Shown: in pieces, positions 42,141-50,723 of the stretch
Position numbering within the stretch: the first letter of the stretch is position 1
Layout of the letters: each line of letters starts with the position of its first letter
Assembly: GCA_934597345.1 (NCBI GenBank)
Contig: CAKTRJ010000007.1
Location: forward strand, 4,033 to 68,032
Length of the DNA: 64,000 nt
Direction: 5' to 3'
Origin: an uncultured Oscillospiraceae bacterium
GTDB lineage: Bacteria > Bacillota > Clostridia > Oscillospirales > Oscillospiraceae
Made by a program: the position numbers and the translations under genes
Notes under the pieces: generated by a model
What the model saw: only the letters and a program-made list of their open reading frames with translations
Told to the model about the DNA's origin: nothing
The model's database searches: none

Positions 42141-43860
42141 CAAGACGTTCCGCCCGGATCAGATCGGCTCCTATTTCCGTGCGGAATGGCTGCCGCTGGC
42201 TCTTGTGACGGTCTCCGGCCTGATCTATAACGTGGGTCTGCTGGCCGCGCCGTGGTTCGAGGGACGGCTGGCCCAGTGCCTTGCCGATATTCTGGGCGGC
42301 AGCGCGACCGCCGCCCAGATGGCGGTGCTGGTGCTGGCCTACATTGCCGTGACGCTGCTGGTGCAGGCGGCGCGGTTCATCAAGCGGTTCTATGTCCGCC
42401 GCTTTGCCAACAACATCAACCGCCGGATGAAGGGCATCCTGTACGCCAATCTGGTGCGGCAGAGCCGGGCCTCTCTGGAGCAGGAGGGCGCGGGCGAGCT
42501 GATGACCAAGGCCATCTCCGACGTGGACGACTGCGTGGAGGGCATGCGGAAATTCACCACCGAGGTTTTCGATACCGGCGTGGCCCTGGCCGGTTATGCC
42601 GTGATGCTGCTGGTGTACGACTGGCGGCTGGCACTGCTGAGCCTGCTGTTTACACCGGTGTCCTACTTCTGTGCGGCATGGATGAAAAAGCCGGTGCAGC
42701 GGGCGGGCGCCGCCTATAAAAAGGCGGCGGGCGCCCTTAGCACGGCCACGCTGGATCGCGCCCAGAACGCCGTGACCTACCGCATCTACGGCTGCGAGAG
42801 CGCCCGTGAGGCGCGGTACGAGGGTGCGCTGGATACCTATGAAAAAACCGCTGTGCGCAGCAACGTGTGGCAGTCGGCCCTGCCGCCGCTGTATCTGGCC
42901 GTATCGGGCGCGGGCACCCTGTTCATCCTGTGGTTCGGCGCGAAAAACGTGCTGGGAACAGGCTGGAACACCTGGGATATCGCGGCCTTCACCACGTTCC
43001 TTTCCTGCTTCACCAAACTGACGGTAAAATCCTCCAAGGTGGCCAAGCTGTTCAACGCCGTGCAGAAGGCGGAGGTGTCGTCGAAGCGCATCAGGCCGCT
43101 GATGAAAACGCCGGAAACACTGGAGCCGCTGACCATTCCGACCCCTGCCGACGTGACGCTGGAAAACCTGTCCTTCGCCTATGGGGACGAGCCGGTGTTC
43201 TCTGGCCTGACGCTGACGGCCCACCTCGGCGATATCATCGGCGTCACCGGGCCGGTGGCCTGCGGCAAATCCACCTTTGGGCGGGTGTTCCTGTGCGAAG
43301 TGCCCTATGGCGGCTCGGCAAAATTCGGGCAGAAGGAATTTTCCGCCCTGACCCCCCGGCAGATCGCCGCCACCGTAGGCTATCTGGGCCACGACCCGGA
43401 GCTGAGCACCGACACCATCCGCAGCAATGTCCTCTGCGGCGACGAACAGGACGCCATGCCGTATTTGGCCGCTGTGGCGCTGCAAGAGGAAGTGTCGGCC
43501 ATGGAAAATGGGGCCGACACCGTCATTGGCAGCAGCGGCACCCGCCTGTCCGGCGGGCAGGCCCAGCGGCTGGCGCTGGCCCGTACCCTGGCCCATCCCC
43601 GGCCGGTTCTGGTGCTGGACGACCCCTTCTCCGCCCTGGATCGCAATACCGAGGACACGGTATTTGCGAATTTGCAGGCTTACGCCAAGGATAAGGTGGT
43701 GTTCCTGATCTCCCACCGGCTGTACCACTTCCCCCAGCTGCAGAAGGTGATTTTCATAGAGGACGGCAAAACCGCCGTCGGCACCCATGCGGATTTAATG
43801 GCGTCTGAACCGGTGTATCGCCAGCTGTATGAAAGCCAGACGGGAGGTAAGCAGGCATGA
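42130..43860 (+). CDS. ABC exporter half-transporter 1
   Basis: A 576-residue fused membrane-ATPase protein. Six helices in residues about 20-310, then the ATPase domain: TLENLSFAYGDEPVFSGL, Walker A GPVACGKST, signature RLSGGQAQRLALAR, Walker B PVLVLDDPFSALD and switch LISHRLYHFP. Starts at ATG 42130, overlapping the MarR stop by 11 bases. It probably forms a heterodimer with the second half-transporter, whose gene overlaps by ATGA. The catalytic Glu after Walker B is Asp here (LDDPFS), as in one half of many heterodimeric exporters. Confidence 0.9.
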   Translation: MKHDKTFRPDQIGSYFRAEWLPLALVTVSGLIYNVGLLAAPWFEGRLAQCLADILGGSATAAQMAVLVLAYIAVTLLVQAARFIKRFYVRRFANNINRRMKGILYANLVRQSRASLEQEGAGELMTKAISDVDDCVEGMRKFTTEVFDTGVALAGYAVMLLVYDWRLALLSLLFTPVSYFCAAWMKKPVQRAGAAYKKAAGALSTATLDRAQNAVTYRIYGCESAREARYEGALDTYEKTAVRSNVWQSALPPLYLAVSGAGTLFILWFGAKNVLGTGWNTWDIAAFTTFLSCFTKLTVKSSKVAKLFNAVQKAEVSSKRIRPLMKTPETLEPLTIPTPADVTLENLSFAYGDEPVFSGLTLTAHLGDIIGVTGPVACGKSTFGRVFLCEVPYGGSAKFGQKEFSALTPRQIAATVGYLGHDPELSTDTIRSNVLCGDEQDAMPYLAAVALQEEVSAMENGADTVIGSSGTRLSGGQAQRLALARTLAHPRPVLVLDDPFSALDRNTEDTVFANLQAYAKDKVVFLISHRLYHFPQLQKVIFIEDGKTAVGTHADLMASEPVYRQLYESQTGGKQA

Positions 43861-45493
43861 AGAAAACGCAAAACGGCGTGTTTGCAGCCATTGGAATGGC
43901 GGCAAGGTCGCACCATCTGCTGACTGCGGGTACGCTTCTGTGTGTGGCGGCGTCAGTTGCGGCATCTCTGCTGCCGCCGCTGCTGTTGGGGCGCGTCATC
44001 GACCGGCTGACGGGCGGCATCCCACTGACATTTCTCGCGGTGCTGCTGTACTTCGGCAGCCTTGCGCTGGAGGGTCTGTTCTCTTCAGCACAGGAGAGTC
44101 TGCTGGTGCTGTTCGGGCAGAAAATGACCCACGCGCTGCGCTCGGAAATGTCCCAGAAGCTGACGCGGCTGCCCGCCGGTACGCTGGCGGAGCAGAACCC
44201 CGGTGAGGTGGCCGCCCGTTTTTCCGGCGATGTGGACACCGTGGAGGCGCTGTTCACCTCCGGTATCATCAGCATGGTGGCGGATGCCTGCCGCATCGTC
44301 TCCATCATGGCGGTGATTGCCGTGAAGAACACCGGTCTCGCGCTGATCCTGCTGCTGGTGCTGCCGCTGTTCGCAGTGTTCACCCGCCATATGCAGAAGC
44401 GGATGCTGGCGGCGCAGCTGGACAACCGCCGCGCCGTTGCCGCCGTGTCCGGACAGGTGCCGGAAACGCTGCACAATATCCGTACCATCCGGGCGCTGGG
44501 GATCGAGGACTATATGGAGCGCCGCTATGACCGGCGCATCGGTGACGGCTATGCCGCCATGGAGCGCACCAACTTCTATGACGCGGTCTATTCGCCGGTG
44601 GTGCTGCTGCTGAACGCCGTAGTGGTGGGCGTTGTCATGCTGCTCTCCGCCTCCGGCAAAGCGGAGATACTGACCCTGTTCGGTATGTCGGTAGGCACCT
44701 CGGTGACGGTGATCAACTACATCTCCCGCATTTTCGCCCCCATCGAAAGCCTCGGTATGGAGATCCAGACCATCCAGTCGGCTATGGCGGGCGTCAAGCG
44801 GATCGACGCGTTTCTTGCCCAGCCGGAGCGCACCATCCCCCGGGCGCGGGAAGGCGCGGCACGGGGCGACGTGGTACTCTCTCATGTGACCTTCGGCTAT
44901 GGAGAAAGATGTGTACTGAAGGATCTCTCCCTGACCGTAAAGCAGGGCGAGCAGGTCACGCTGGTGGGCCGGACGGGCGCGGGAAAAGCACAGTGTTCAA
45001 GCTGCTGGGGCTCTATCCGCCCCAGAGCGGTACGGTCTCCATCGGCGGCGTGGACGTTTCCGCCATTCCGGATGGAGAGCGGCGCGCCTGCATCAGCTGT
45101 GTGGAGCAGCACTTCTCCCGCGTGCCGGGAACGGTACTGGATCAGATCACCCTCAACGACCCCCAGATCACCTGTGAAATGGCGCAAAACGCGGCAAAGC
45201 TGGCGGAGATCGACGATGCCATCCGGGCGCTGCCGGAGGGCTATGATACCGTGTGTACGGACGGCATGTTCTCTCAGGGTGAGTGGCAGCTGCTGTCCAT
45301 CGCCCGGGCCGCAGCGGCAGACCCCGCCGTGCTGCTGTTGGACGAGATCACCGCCAATCTGGACGCGGAGACCGAGGCGCGGGTGCTGGAAGCCCTGCGG
45401 CAAGCCTCTCAGGGGCGCACGGTTCTCTCCGTTTCCTACCGGGTCTATGAAAATCTGGGCGGCCGGACGGTGGAGATCAGACCGCAGCCGTAA
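43857..45493 (+). pseudogene. ABC exporter half-transporter 2, frameshifted in Walker A
   Basis: The first frame encodes the membrane domain and ATPase start up to LVGRTGAGK near 44987; the continuation STVFKLLGLYPP to the end (signature FSQGEWQLLSIARAA, Walker B VLLLDEITANLD, switch SVSYRVYENL) is in another frame. One A is missing from an A-run (four A at 44984-44987, where GGA AAA AGC would give GKST). Restoring it gives a normal protein of about 545 residues. Either a real inactivating or phase-variable mutation or a sequencing error in a homopolymer. The signature has SQGEW in place of SGGQ, a degenerate form. Confidence 0.85.
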
Positions 45494-45575
45494 CAAACCA
45501 AAAAGCAACCCCTCCGGTTTTAATGGGTGGTCGTAAAACAGTTCATGCCAACATGCTATGTAACGGGGTACAGGT

Positions 45576-45629
45576 CCTTGGCTCTCCCTTTGGGAGGGCT
45601 GTCACCGCAGGTGACTGAGAGGGGCTTGC
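45576..45629. repeat. Palindromic repeat, left copy flanking DUF559
   Basis: CTCTCCCTTTGGGAGGG, then CTGTCACC and GGTGACTGAGAGGGG. Contains nested palindromes and encodes the C-terminus of the DUF559 protein. Inverted relative to 45984-46041. Confidence 0.65.
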
Positions 45630-45982
45630 AGCCTTTTTTGAATGATAAAATCAATTTGTGTGCACACACCACGAAAATCCCTGTCGATATCTCGGTTGGA
45701 GAATCGCAAAGCCTCCAAACCAAGAGCCGTCAGAAATTGAGAACGTTCAGCATCATAAGCAAGCCCCTGTGGTTCATAATGTTGAGATCCATCCAACTCA
45801 ATGACCAGTCTGGCCGAAGCACAGTAAAAATCTACGATGAATCTGCCGATGATCCGCTGTTTGTAGATCTTTACTGGATATTTGCGCAGAAAAAGATACC
45901 AGAGCTTACGTTCATGGGATGTCATCTCCCTGCGAAGACGCCGGGCATTTTCTAATTGGGTGTTTTCTTTTGGTATAGTCAT
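45602..45982 (-). CDS. DUF559 endonuclease-like protein inside inverted repeats
   Basis: A 126-residue protein of the DUF559 (Vsr-like, PD-(D/E)XK) group: ENARRLRREMTSHERKLWYL, FLRKYPVKIYKQRIIGRFIV, DFYCASARLVIELDGSQHYE (active-site Asp/Glu) and ALGLEALRFSNRDID. The start ATG 45982 takes its ribosome site GGAGAGGGG from the right palindromic repeat, and the last codons lie in the left repeat, so repeats and gene form one unit of about 465 bp. A role in repeat movement, repair or defence is possible but unproven. Confidence 0.8.
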   Translation of the reverse strand: MTIPKENTQLENARRLRREMTSHERKLWYLFLRKYPVKIYKQRIIGRFIVDFYCASARLVIELDGSQHYEPQGLAYDAERSQFLTALGLEALRFSNRDIDRDFRGVCTQIDFIIQKRLQAPLSHLR

Positions 45983-45983
45983 T

Positions 45984-46041
45984 GTTGCCCCTCTCCGTCC
46001 TCGCTGCGCTCGGCCACCTCTCCCAAAGGGAGAGGCAAGGG
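45984..46041. repeat. Palindromic repeat, right copy flanking DUF559
   Basis: Inverted relative of the left copy: read on the minus strand CTTGCCTCTCCCTTTGGG, AGAGGTGGCCGAGCGCAG and GGACGGAGAGGGG. Supplies the DUF559 ribosome site. Confidence 0.65.
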
Positions 46042-46246
46042 ATGCTGCGCCATGAAATCTGCTTGACAAATTAGATAGAAGCTTCTGTAAATCTCCCAAG
46101 ACAAATTCTTATTTATCGATCTGTCTCTATCTTATCACACGAGATTAAATGATACAAGAACAGACACAGCAGATCATCCCGTTGTGTCTGTTAACTGTCT
46201 GATGCAGCCTGCTCATTTCACCGGAGGGTTACTCTACACTTACACT

Positions 46247-46885
46247 TTACAGGCCCAGGCTCTCCACCCATTTCTGCACGGAGACGGCGCTCTCGCGGCT
46301 GCTGAGGCGCTTGCCGGGCAGCCACTTGGTCTCCTTGGAGCAGGCGGCTTTCAGGATATCCTCTCCACCCATGCCGCTGCCGCCGGAGGTGGCAAAGGGG
46401 ATAACGGTCTTGCCGGAGAAGTCATAACTCTCCAGAAAGGTCTCGATAATACGCGGGGCCTGATACCACCAGATGGGATAGCCGATAAACACCACGTCAT
46501 ACCCGGCCATATCCTCCACGCCGCCGGAGATAGCGGGGCGGGCGGAATCGTCGTTCTGCTCCCGGTTGGCCCGGCAGCCGTCAGTGTTGTAGTCCAGATC
46601 GTCGGCGGTGTAGGGCTCCTGCGGCACGATCTCATAGAGGTCGGCGTCCAGCGCCGTTTGCAGGTACTCCGCGATAGTCTTGGTATGGCCGGTGGCGGAG
46701 AAATAGGCCACCAGTACCTTGCCGCCGGTGCTTTCCGGGGTGGTATCATCAGGCGCGGGATCGGCGGTGTCCGCGGCGGTATTGTTTTTCGGTTCATCAA
46801 CGGTGCCGCCGGTGTTTGCCGTACCGCAGGCCGCCAGCGTCAGCAGCATGGCCGCAGCCAGCAGCAGGGAAAACAGCTTTTTCAT
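46247..46885 (-). CDS. Flavodoxin-like lipoprotein
   Basis: A 212-residue exported flavodoxin. Signal peptide MKKLFSLLLAAAMLLTLAAC with lipobox LAAC; a Thr/Asp-rich linker; then the FMN-binding loop VLVAYFSATGHTKTIAEYL, DVVFIGYPIWWYQAPRII and IPFATSGGSGMGG. Extracellular electron-transfer flavoproteins of this kind occur in gut Clostridia. ATG 46885 follows GGAG. The MerR gene ends 4 bp upstream, so the regulator and flavodoxin are cotranscribed. Confidence 0.88.
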   Translation of the reverse strand: MKKLFSLLLAAAMLLTLAACGTANTGGTVDEPKNNTAADTADPAPDDTTPESTGGKVLVAYFSATGHTKTIAEYLQTALDADLYEIVPQEPYTADDLDYNTDGCRANREQNDDSARPAISGGVEDMAGYDVVFIGYPIWWYQAPRIIETFLESYDFSGKTVIPFATSGGSGMGGEDILKAACSKETKWLPGKRLSSRESAVSVQKWVESLGL

Positions 46886-46889
46886 GTGG

Positions 46890-47243
46890 TCACACTCCTT
46901 TTTCTTTTTGAATTTCATGGCGCAGATAGTCCAGCCGCTGAAGCTGCCGCTCATGAAAGTGGATCTCCTCCAGCGTCGCCTTCCGTTTTTCCTCCATCAT
47001 CCGCAGCCGTTTTTTGTCGCTGTCCGGCTGCTCCAGCAGCAGACGCATATAGGTCTCCACTTCTTCGGCGGTAAAGCCGATGTCATGCAGCGTCATGATG
47101 GTGCTGAGCCGCTCCAGATCCTCGTCATCGTACTGCCACGCACCCATCACCTTTTTCACCACGCCGCACAATCCCCAGCTTTCATATTCGTCCAGAATGT
47201 GGGGTGGGATACGGTAGCGGCGGCTGGCTTCTTCCTTTGTCAA
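46890..47243 (-). CDS. MerR-family transcriptional regulator
   Basis: A 117-residue regulator starting at TTG 47243 (MTKEEASRRYRIPPHILDEY), with the MerR winged helix to about residue 70 (WQYDDEDLERLSTIMTLHDI, GFTAEEVETYMRLL) and a C-terminal coiled coil (MMEEKRKATLEEIHFHERQL) for dimerisation. TTG with GAGGG ahead was preferred to the far-upstream ATG because it marks the family start. Probably regulates the flavodoxin operon. Confidence 0.8.
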   Translation of the reverse strand: MTKEEASRRYRIPPHILDEYESWGLCGVVKKVMGAWQYDDEDLERLSTIMTLHDIGFTAEEVETYMRLLLEQPDSDKKRLRMMEEKRKATLEEIHFHERQLQRLDYLRHEIQKEKGV

Positions 47244-47265
47244 AGCCCTCGCTCCTAAAATAAAT

Positions 47266-47300
47266 AAAATACAGGCATCCAAACAGGATGTCTGTATTTT
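47266..47300 (-). terminator. Hairpin between LysR and MerR genes
   Basis: 15-bp stem (47266-47280 with 47286-47300, one wobble), 5-nt loop, A/T-rich arms; terminator of the LysR gene, or an operator/attenuator for merR, whose start is 23 bp away. Confidence 0.6.
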
Positions 47301-47351
47301 ATACTCTTTTATGCCATATGTCGAACACCTGTTTTGAGGGACCAAAAATGC

Positions 47352-47999
47352 CTAAAGTGTATTTTTGATGTCGTCCAGAAACTGCTTTGCCGCCGAAGAA
47401 TATGCCTGATCCTTTTTCCACGCCAGCACTGTTCCCGTCTCCAGCTTCGGGAAAAGCGGCACAAAGATCAGCGCATCGGAGAGATTGCCGAAATCATAGC
47501 ACAGCGCCGCACCGACGCCGTTTTTCACCATATTGGCGGCGTTCAGGATCAGGTTAAAGGTGGCGGCTACCTCGATCTTTTCATAGGTATCGCCAAACCA
47601 ACCCGCCAGCTCGTTGCGGACGCTCTCACGCCCGCTGATCAGCAGCGGATGCTGCCTGCGGAACGCCCGGATATGCTCCGAAAGAAACGTCATGGCGGCG
47701 GTCTCGCCGCAGCCGATGGCGATCTCGCCGGTCAGCTCCGTCTCCGTGTGCTGCAATTCCCGCTCCGCCTTGTCCGCCAGCTCCACGATCTCCTGGGCGC
47801 GGCGGCGCAGCAGCATCCCGTCCTCCGTCAGCACCACCCGATACTGGCTGCGGCGGAACAGCTTGACGCCCAGTTCGTCCTCCAGCTGCATGAGCTGGCG
47901 GGAAAGTGTGGGCTGCGTCACATGGAGCAGCGCCGCCGCCTTTGTGATATTTTCCTCCCGCGCCACGGCGAGAAAATAGCGCAAGACCCGCAGTTCCAT
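47352..47999 (-). CDS. LysR-family regulator with an internal deletion
   Basis: A 215-residue LysR protein; typical length is about 290. The winged helix is normal (LRYFLAVAREENITKAAALL, VTQPTLSRQLMQLEDELG), the linker helix follows, and the effector domain starts LTGEIAIGCGETAAMTFL. At FRRQHPLLISGRESV the sequence jumps from the first strand-helix of the effector domain to a part normally about 75 residues later, in frame; the remainder (MVKNGVGAALCYDFG) is normal. The first effector lobe is thus mostly lost, so ligand sensing is probably abolished. Confidence 0.8.
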   Translation of the reverse strand: MELRVLRYFLAVAREENITKAAALLHVTQPTLSRQLMQLEDELGVKLFRRSQYRVVLTEDGMLLRRRAQEIVELADKAERELQHTETELTGEIAIGCGETAAMTFLSEHIRAFRRQHPLLISGRESVRNELAGWFGDTYEKIEVAATFNLILNAANMVKNGVGAALCYDFGNLSDALIFVPLFPKLETGTVLAWKKDQAYSSAAKQFLDDIKNTL

Positions 48000-48243
48000 A
48001 CGATCACCTCAAGAAAATCATAGCGCAATCAGGGCATTTTTGCAAGGCAAATATGCCTAATTAAAGAATAATGACCTCAAGGCTCCGGTCGTCAGTCACG
48101 CGCTTTTTGCTGGCAGTATTACTGATATCCTCTATCACATTCTATAGCTTTACTTTTCCTGTTAAATATTCTACGATATAGTCATAAAGACAAAGGAACC
48201 CAAAAATACCAAGATATCATAAAACTTCAAGGAGGAATTTACC

Positions 48244-48468
48244 ATGAAGAACTTCAATAATTACGTCCTGACCGCTATCGTTTCTCTCGTGCTGGTGGTT
48301 GCCACCGCTTTCCTGATGACCGCGGCTGACGAGCCTATCCGTCAGGCTGGTTACTACCTGCCTGTGGTGTTCGGCGCCGTAGCCGCCTGGGCTGCCGGTA
48401 AGGCCGGTCTGCTGGAGCTGGACTACGAGGAGCGCAATGCCCGCCGCAGCGTTCACGCCGCCGCGTAA
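48244..48468 (+). CDS. Small membrane protein
   Basis: A 74-residue protein with two hydrophobic segments (NYVLTAIVSLVLVVATAFLM and YYLPVVFGAVAAWAAGKAG) and a charged tail (LDYEERNARRS). AAGGAGG lies ideally before the ATG, and codon choice looks strongly biased (CTG, GTC, GCC, GCT), as in well-expressed genes. No family recognised. Stands alone between the LysR gene and the PadR operon, with 243 bp of AT-rich DNA upstream in which no clear promoter was found. Confidence 0.7.
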   Translation: MKNFNNYVLTAIVSLVLVVATAFLMTAADEPIRQAGYYLPVVFGAVAAWAAGKAGLLELDYEERNARRSVHAAA

Positions 48469-48507
48469 ACTTATTACACCATTTCTTTTCTCTCCCCTAA
48501 TTCCATA

Positions 48508-48556
48508 CATCTAAGCAGGAGCGGTGCGCCGTTGGCGTGCCGCTCCTGCTTAGATG
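48508..48556 (+). terminator. Long hairpin after the small membrane protein
   Basis: 23-bp arms (48508-48530 and 48534-48556), 21 of 23 paired, 3-nt loop; no T-run. Confidence 0.55.
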
Positions 48557-48599
48557 CGCTCAAAATAGCGGTCTGCCGCGCCGCATGAAAAGTTTTCTC

Positions 48600-48649
48600 T
48601 TGACAAATGAAATGCCCTCGGTTATTATGTAGTCAACCTACATATGTAG
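48600..48649 (+). promoter_or_regulatory. Promoter and operator of the PadR operon
   Basis: TTGACA (48600-48605), 17-bp spacer, TATTAT (48623-48628), followed by the perfect palindrome CTACATATGTAG (48638-48649), a likely PadR site. Confidence 0.75.
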
Positions 48650-48676
48650 TTACTCTACACAACACGGAGGGCCACC

Positions 48677-49027
48677 ATGGAATTTGACAAGACGCTGACC
48701 TCTGGCAGCACAAAGCTGCTGCTGATGAAGCTGCTGGAGCAGCAGGACATGTACGGCTATCAGATGATCGAGGAGCTGCGCCGCCGGTCGGATCACACCT
48801 TCGACCTGAAGTCCGGCACGCTGTATCCCCTGCTGCACGCCCTGGAGCAGGAGGGCTGGGTGACGGCCCGGGAGGAACCGGCGGCAGGCGGCCGCACCCG
48901 GCGGTACTATCATCTGACCGGCTCCGGCCGGGAGGCGCTGGGCAAAAAGGAGGCGGAATGGCGCAGCTACGCCGCCGCTGTGACGAAGGTGCTGGAGGGA
49001 GGTGCTCACTGTGTCGGAGCGGTTTGA
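48677..49027 (+). CDS. PadR-family transcriptional regulator
   Basis: A 116-residue winged-helix repressor of the PadR group: KLLLMKLLEQQDMYGYQMIE, LKSGTLYPLLHALEQEGWVT and RTRRYYHLTGSGREAL. CGGAGG precedes the ATG. It overlaps the following SEDS-like gene by 17 bases. PadR genes followed by a protein with an N-terminal HAAS/DUF1700-type prefix are a common regulatory pair. Confidence 0.92.
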   Translation: MEFDKTLTSGSTKLLLMKLLEQQDMYGYQMIEELRRRSDHTFDLKSGTLYPLLHALEQEGWVTAREEPAAGGRTRRYYHLTGSGREALGKKEAEWRSYAAAVTKVLEGGAHCVGAV

Positions 49028-50288
49028 CGGCTATCTTGCGCAGGTGGATGAGCAGATCCGCTGGGCGCGGGTACGGCCCGCTCTGCGGCGGGAGCTGATG
49101 GGCCATCTGGAGGAGCAGCGGGACGCCTGTCTGGCGGAGGGCATGGACGAGACCTCCGCCGAGGTGGAGACGGTGCGGCAAATGGGCGACCCGGTACAGG
49201 TGGGGCAGCAGCTGGACGCGGTACACCGGCCCCGTCCCCAATACGCGCCGCTGGCACTGGCGGCGGTGTTAGCGGTATGCGGCATGCTGATCCGCATCAA
49301 TGTGAACCACACCTCCTCCATCCGTTCGCTGGCGGGCATGGGGGTCGGCCTTGTGCTGATGGCGGCGCTCTACTTCTTCGACTACCGGAAGCTGCTGCGG
49401 TATGCGTGGTGGCTCTACGGCGGCGTGGTGCTGGCCAGTCTGGCGCTGGAGGTGTTCTGCGCGCTGACCGGCCAAAGCGGCGTTGCCGTGGGCGGATGGC
49501 GATACAGCGTGTATCTGACGCTGCTCTTTCCCATGGCAGGGGCGCTGGCAGCCTGCGCCCTGCGGGGCAAACGGTGGGGCTTTTGGCTGGCCGTTCTTGC
49601 CTACGCGCCCCTGTGCGTTTTCGCCAGTCTTGCGCCCTCGATAACCGGTCTGCTGCTGACGGTGATCTGCGGCTGCGTCACGCTGCTGTACGGCATCCGG
49701 CAGAACTGGTGGCCGGTACATAAAACCGCCGCGCGGCTGCTGGTATTGGCTGGCGGCGGCGTGACGCTGGGGCTGTTTCTGGCCGCGTCGCTACGCAGGA
49801 TCGAACGCTACACATCCACTTCCACCTCTGACGGCTATGCCCTGTACGCCCTGCGGGCCGCGCTGGACAAGGCGGTGCTGTGGGGCAACGGCTGCGCCGA
49901 TATCGGCCAGCGTGATCCGGTCTATCTGGTGGTCTGCGACAGTACCAGCTTCCCGCTGACGAAGGTGATCTGCACGCTGGGGTGGATCCCCTTCCTGCTG
50001 CTGTGCGGCGTGTTCTGCGCGCTGCTGGTGCTGGTGGGCCTTCGGTGCGTGAAGCGCTGCCGCAGCACAGGCGGCATACTGGCCGTGACGGCAGGGCTGA
50101 CCATCGGCGGGTGTTTCCTGCTGAGCGTGATCTCCAGCTGCGGCCTGCCGCTGTGGAGCACGCACTTCCCCTTCGTGGAGGGCAGTATGTTCACGGTCAT
50201 TGATCTGGCGCTGCTGGGCGTGGCGCTGTCGGTATTCCGGCAGGCGGGCTGCCCGGAGGATGCGCAGCAGACCCCGGCGAGGGTATAG
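49011..50288 (+). CDS. SEDS (FtsW/RodA)-like membrane protein with HAAS prefix
   Basis: A 425-residue protein. Residues 1-75 form a soluble helical prefix (VRPALRRELMGHLEEQRDAC, VRQMGDPVQVGQQLDA) of the HAAS/permease-prefix type found next to PadR regulators; then about ten membrane helices, ending with VISSCGLPLWSTHFPFVEGS and LALLGVALSVFRQ, which resembles the C-terminal SEDS motif. SEDS proteins polymerise peptidoglycan or flip wall precursors; the ExDxxG-type residues are not obvious, so activity is uncertain. Start GTG 49011 follows GGAGG by 8 bases; GTG 49002 is too close. Confidence 0.7.
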   Translation: MSERFDGYLAQVDEQIRWARVRPALRRELMGHLEEQRDACLAEGMDETSAEVETVRQMGDPVQVGQQLDAVHRPRPQYAPLALAAVLAVCGMLIRINVNHTSSIRSLAGMGVGLVLMAALYFFDYRKLLRYAWWLYGGVVLASLALEVFCALTGQSGVAVGGWRYSVYLTLLFPMAGALAACALRGKRWGFWLAVLAYAPLCVFASLAPSITGLLLTVICGCVTLLYGIRQNWWPVHKTAARLLVLAGGGVTLGLFLAASLRRIERYTSTSTSDGYALYALRAALDKAVLWGNGCADIGQRDPVYLVVCDSTSFPLTKVICTLGWIPFLLLCGVFCALLVLVGLRCVKRCRSTGGILAVTAGLTIGGCFLLSVISSCGLPLWSTHFPFVEGSMFTVIDLALLGVALSVFRQAGCPEDAQQTPARV

Positions 50289-50295
50289 GATACGA

Positions 50296-50334
50296 AAAAC
50301 CAGCCGTGACTGCGTTGAAGTCACGGCTGGTTTT
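50296..50334. terminator. Terminator after the PadR operon
   Basis: Perfect 16-bp stem (50296-50311 with 50319-50334), 7-nt loop, A4/T4 ends; can serve both converging units. Confidence 0.85.
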
Positions 50335-50340
50335 ATGTAT

Positions 50341-50547
50341 TTACCGGTACACCTTCGGCTCCGTTTGCGCAATCACGTCAATGATCTGGTTCTGTGTGCT
50401 GATGCGATAGTGCTTCCACGGCGCGTCACAAATGGTGATATGCAGCTGGTTCTCCTCCGCCTCTCTCAGCTCACGGAGAAACGGATCGCTCCGGCCGCTG
50501 TCCAGCATCCGTCCTGCCGCCGCAAAGGACAATACTTCCTTACTCAT
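50341..50547 (-). CDS. Hypothetical protein, 68 residues
   Basis: MSKEVLSFAAAGRMLDSGRS, then DPFLRELREAEENQLHITIC; soluble, no motif recognised. Its ATG overlaps the end of the upstream 55-residue gene (GGGATGAGTAA), implying coupled translation, since the ribosome site is weak. Confidence 0.5.
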   Translation of the reverse strand: MSKEVLSFAAAGRMLDSGRSDPFLRELREAEENQLHITICDAPWKHYRISTQNQIIDVIAQTEPKVYR

Positions 50548-50707
50548 CCCTGCCGCAGAAGGCGATGATAAACGCGCCCATGGAGCAGATGGCAAACACG
50601 ATGGCAAGTCCGGTGGTACCCGCCAACAGCCTGTCGCCGATGATCAATCCGACCCATGAGGCCACCAGCGTCACGAAGATCGCCCCAATGATCCGCCAAA
50701 CCTTCAT
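50540..50707 (-). CDS. Small two-helix membrane protein, 55 residues
   Basis: MKVWRIIGAIFVTLVASWVG and TGLAIVFAICSMGAFIIAFC are hydrophobic segments separated by LIIGDRLLAGT; ends CGRDE. GGAGG stands 8 bases before ATG 50707. Last but one gene of the minus-strand ABC exporter-DUF896-XpaC series, 16 bp after the XpaC stop. Confidence 0.6.
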   Translation of the reverse strand: MKVWRIIGAIFVTLVASWVGLIIGDRLLAGTTGLAIVFAICSMGAFIIAFCGRDE

Positions 50708-50723
50708 AGAAGTCCTCCCTCTC

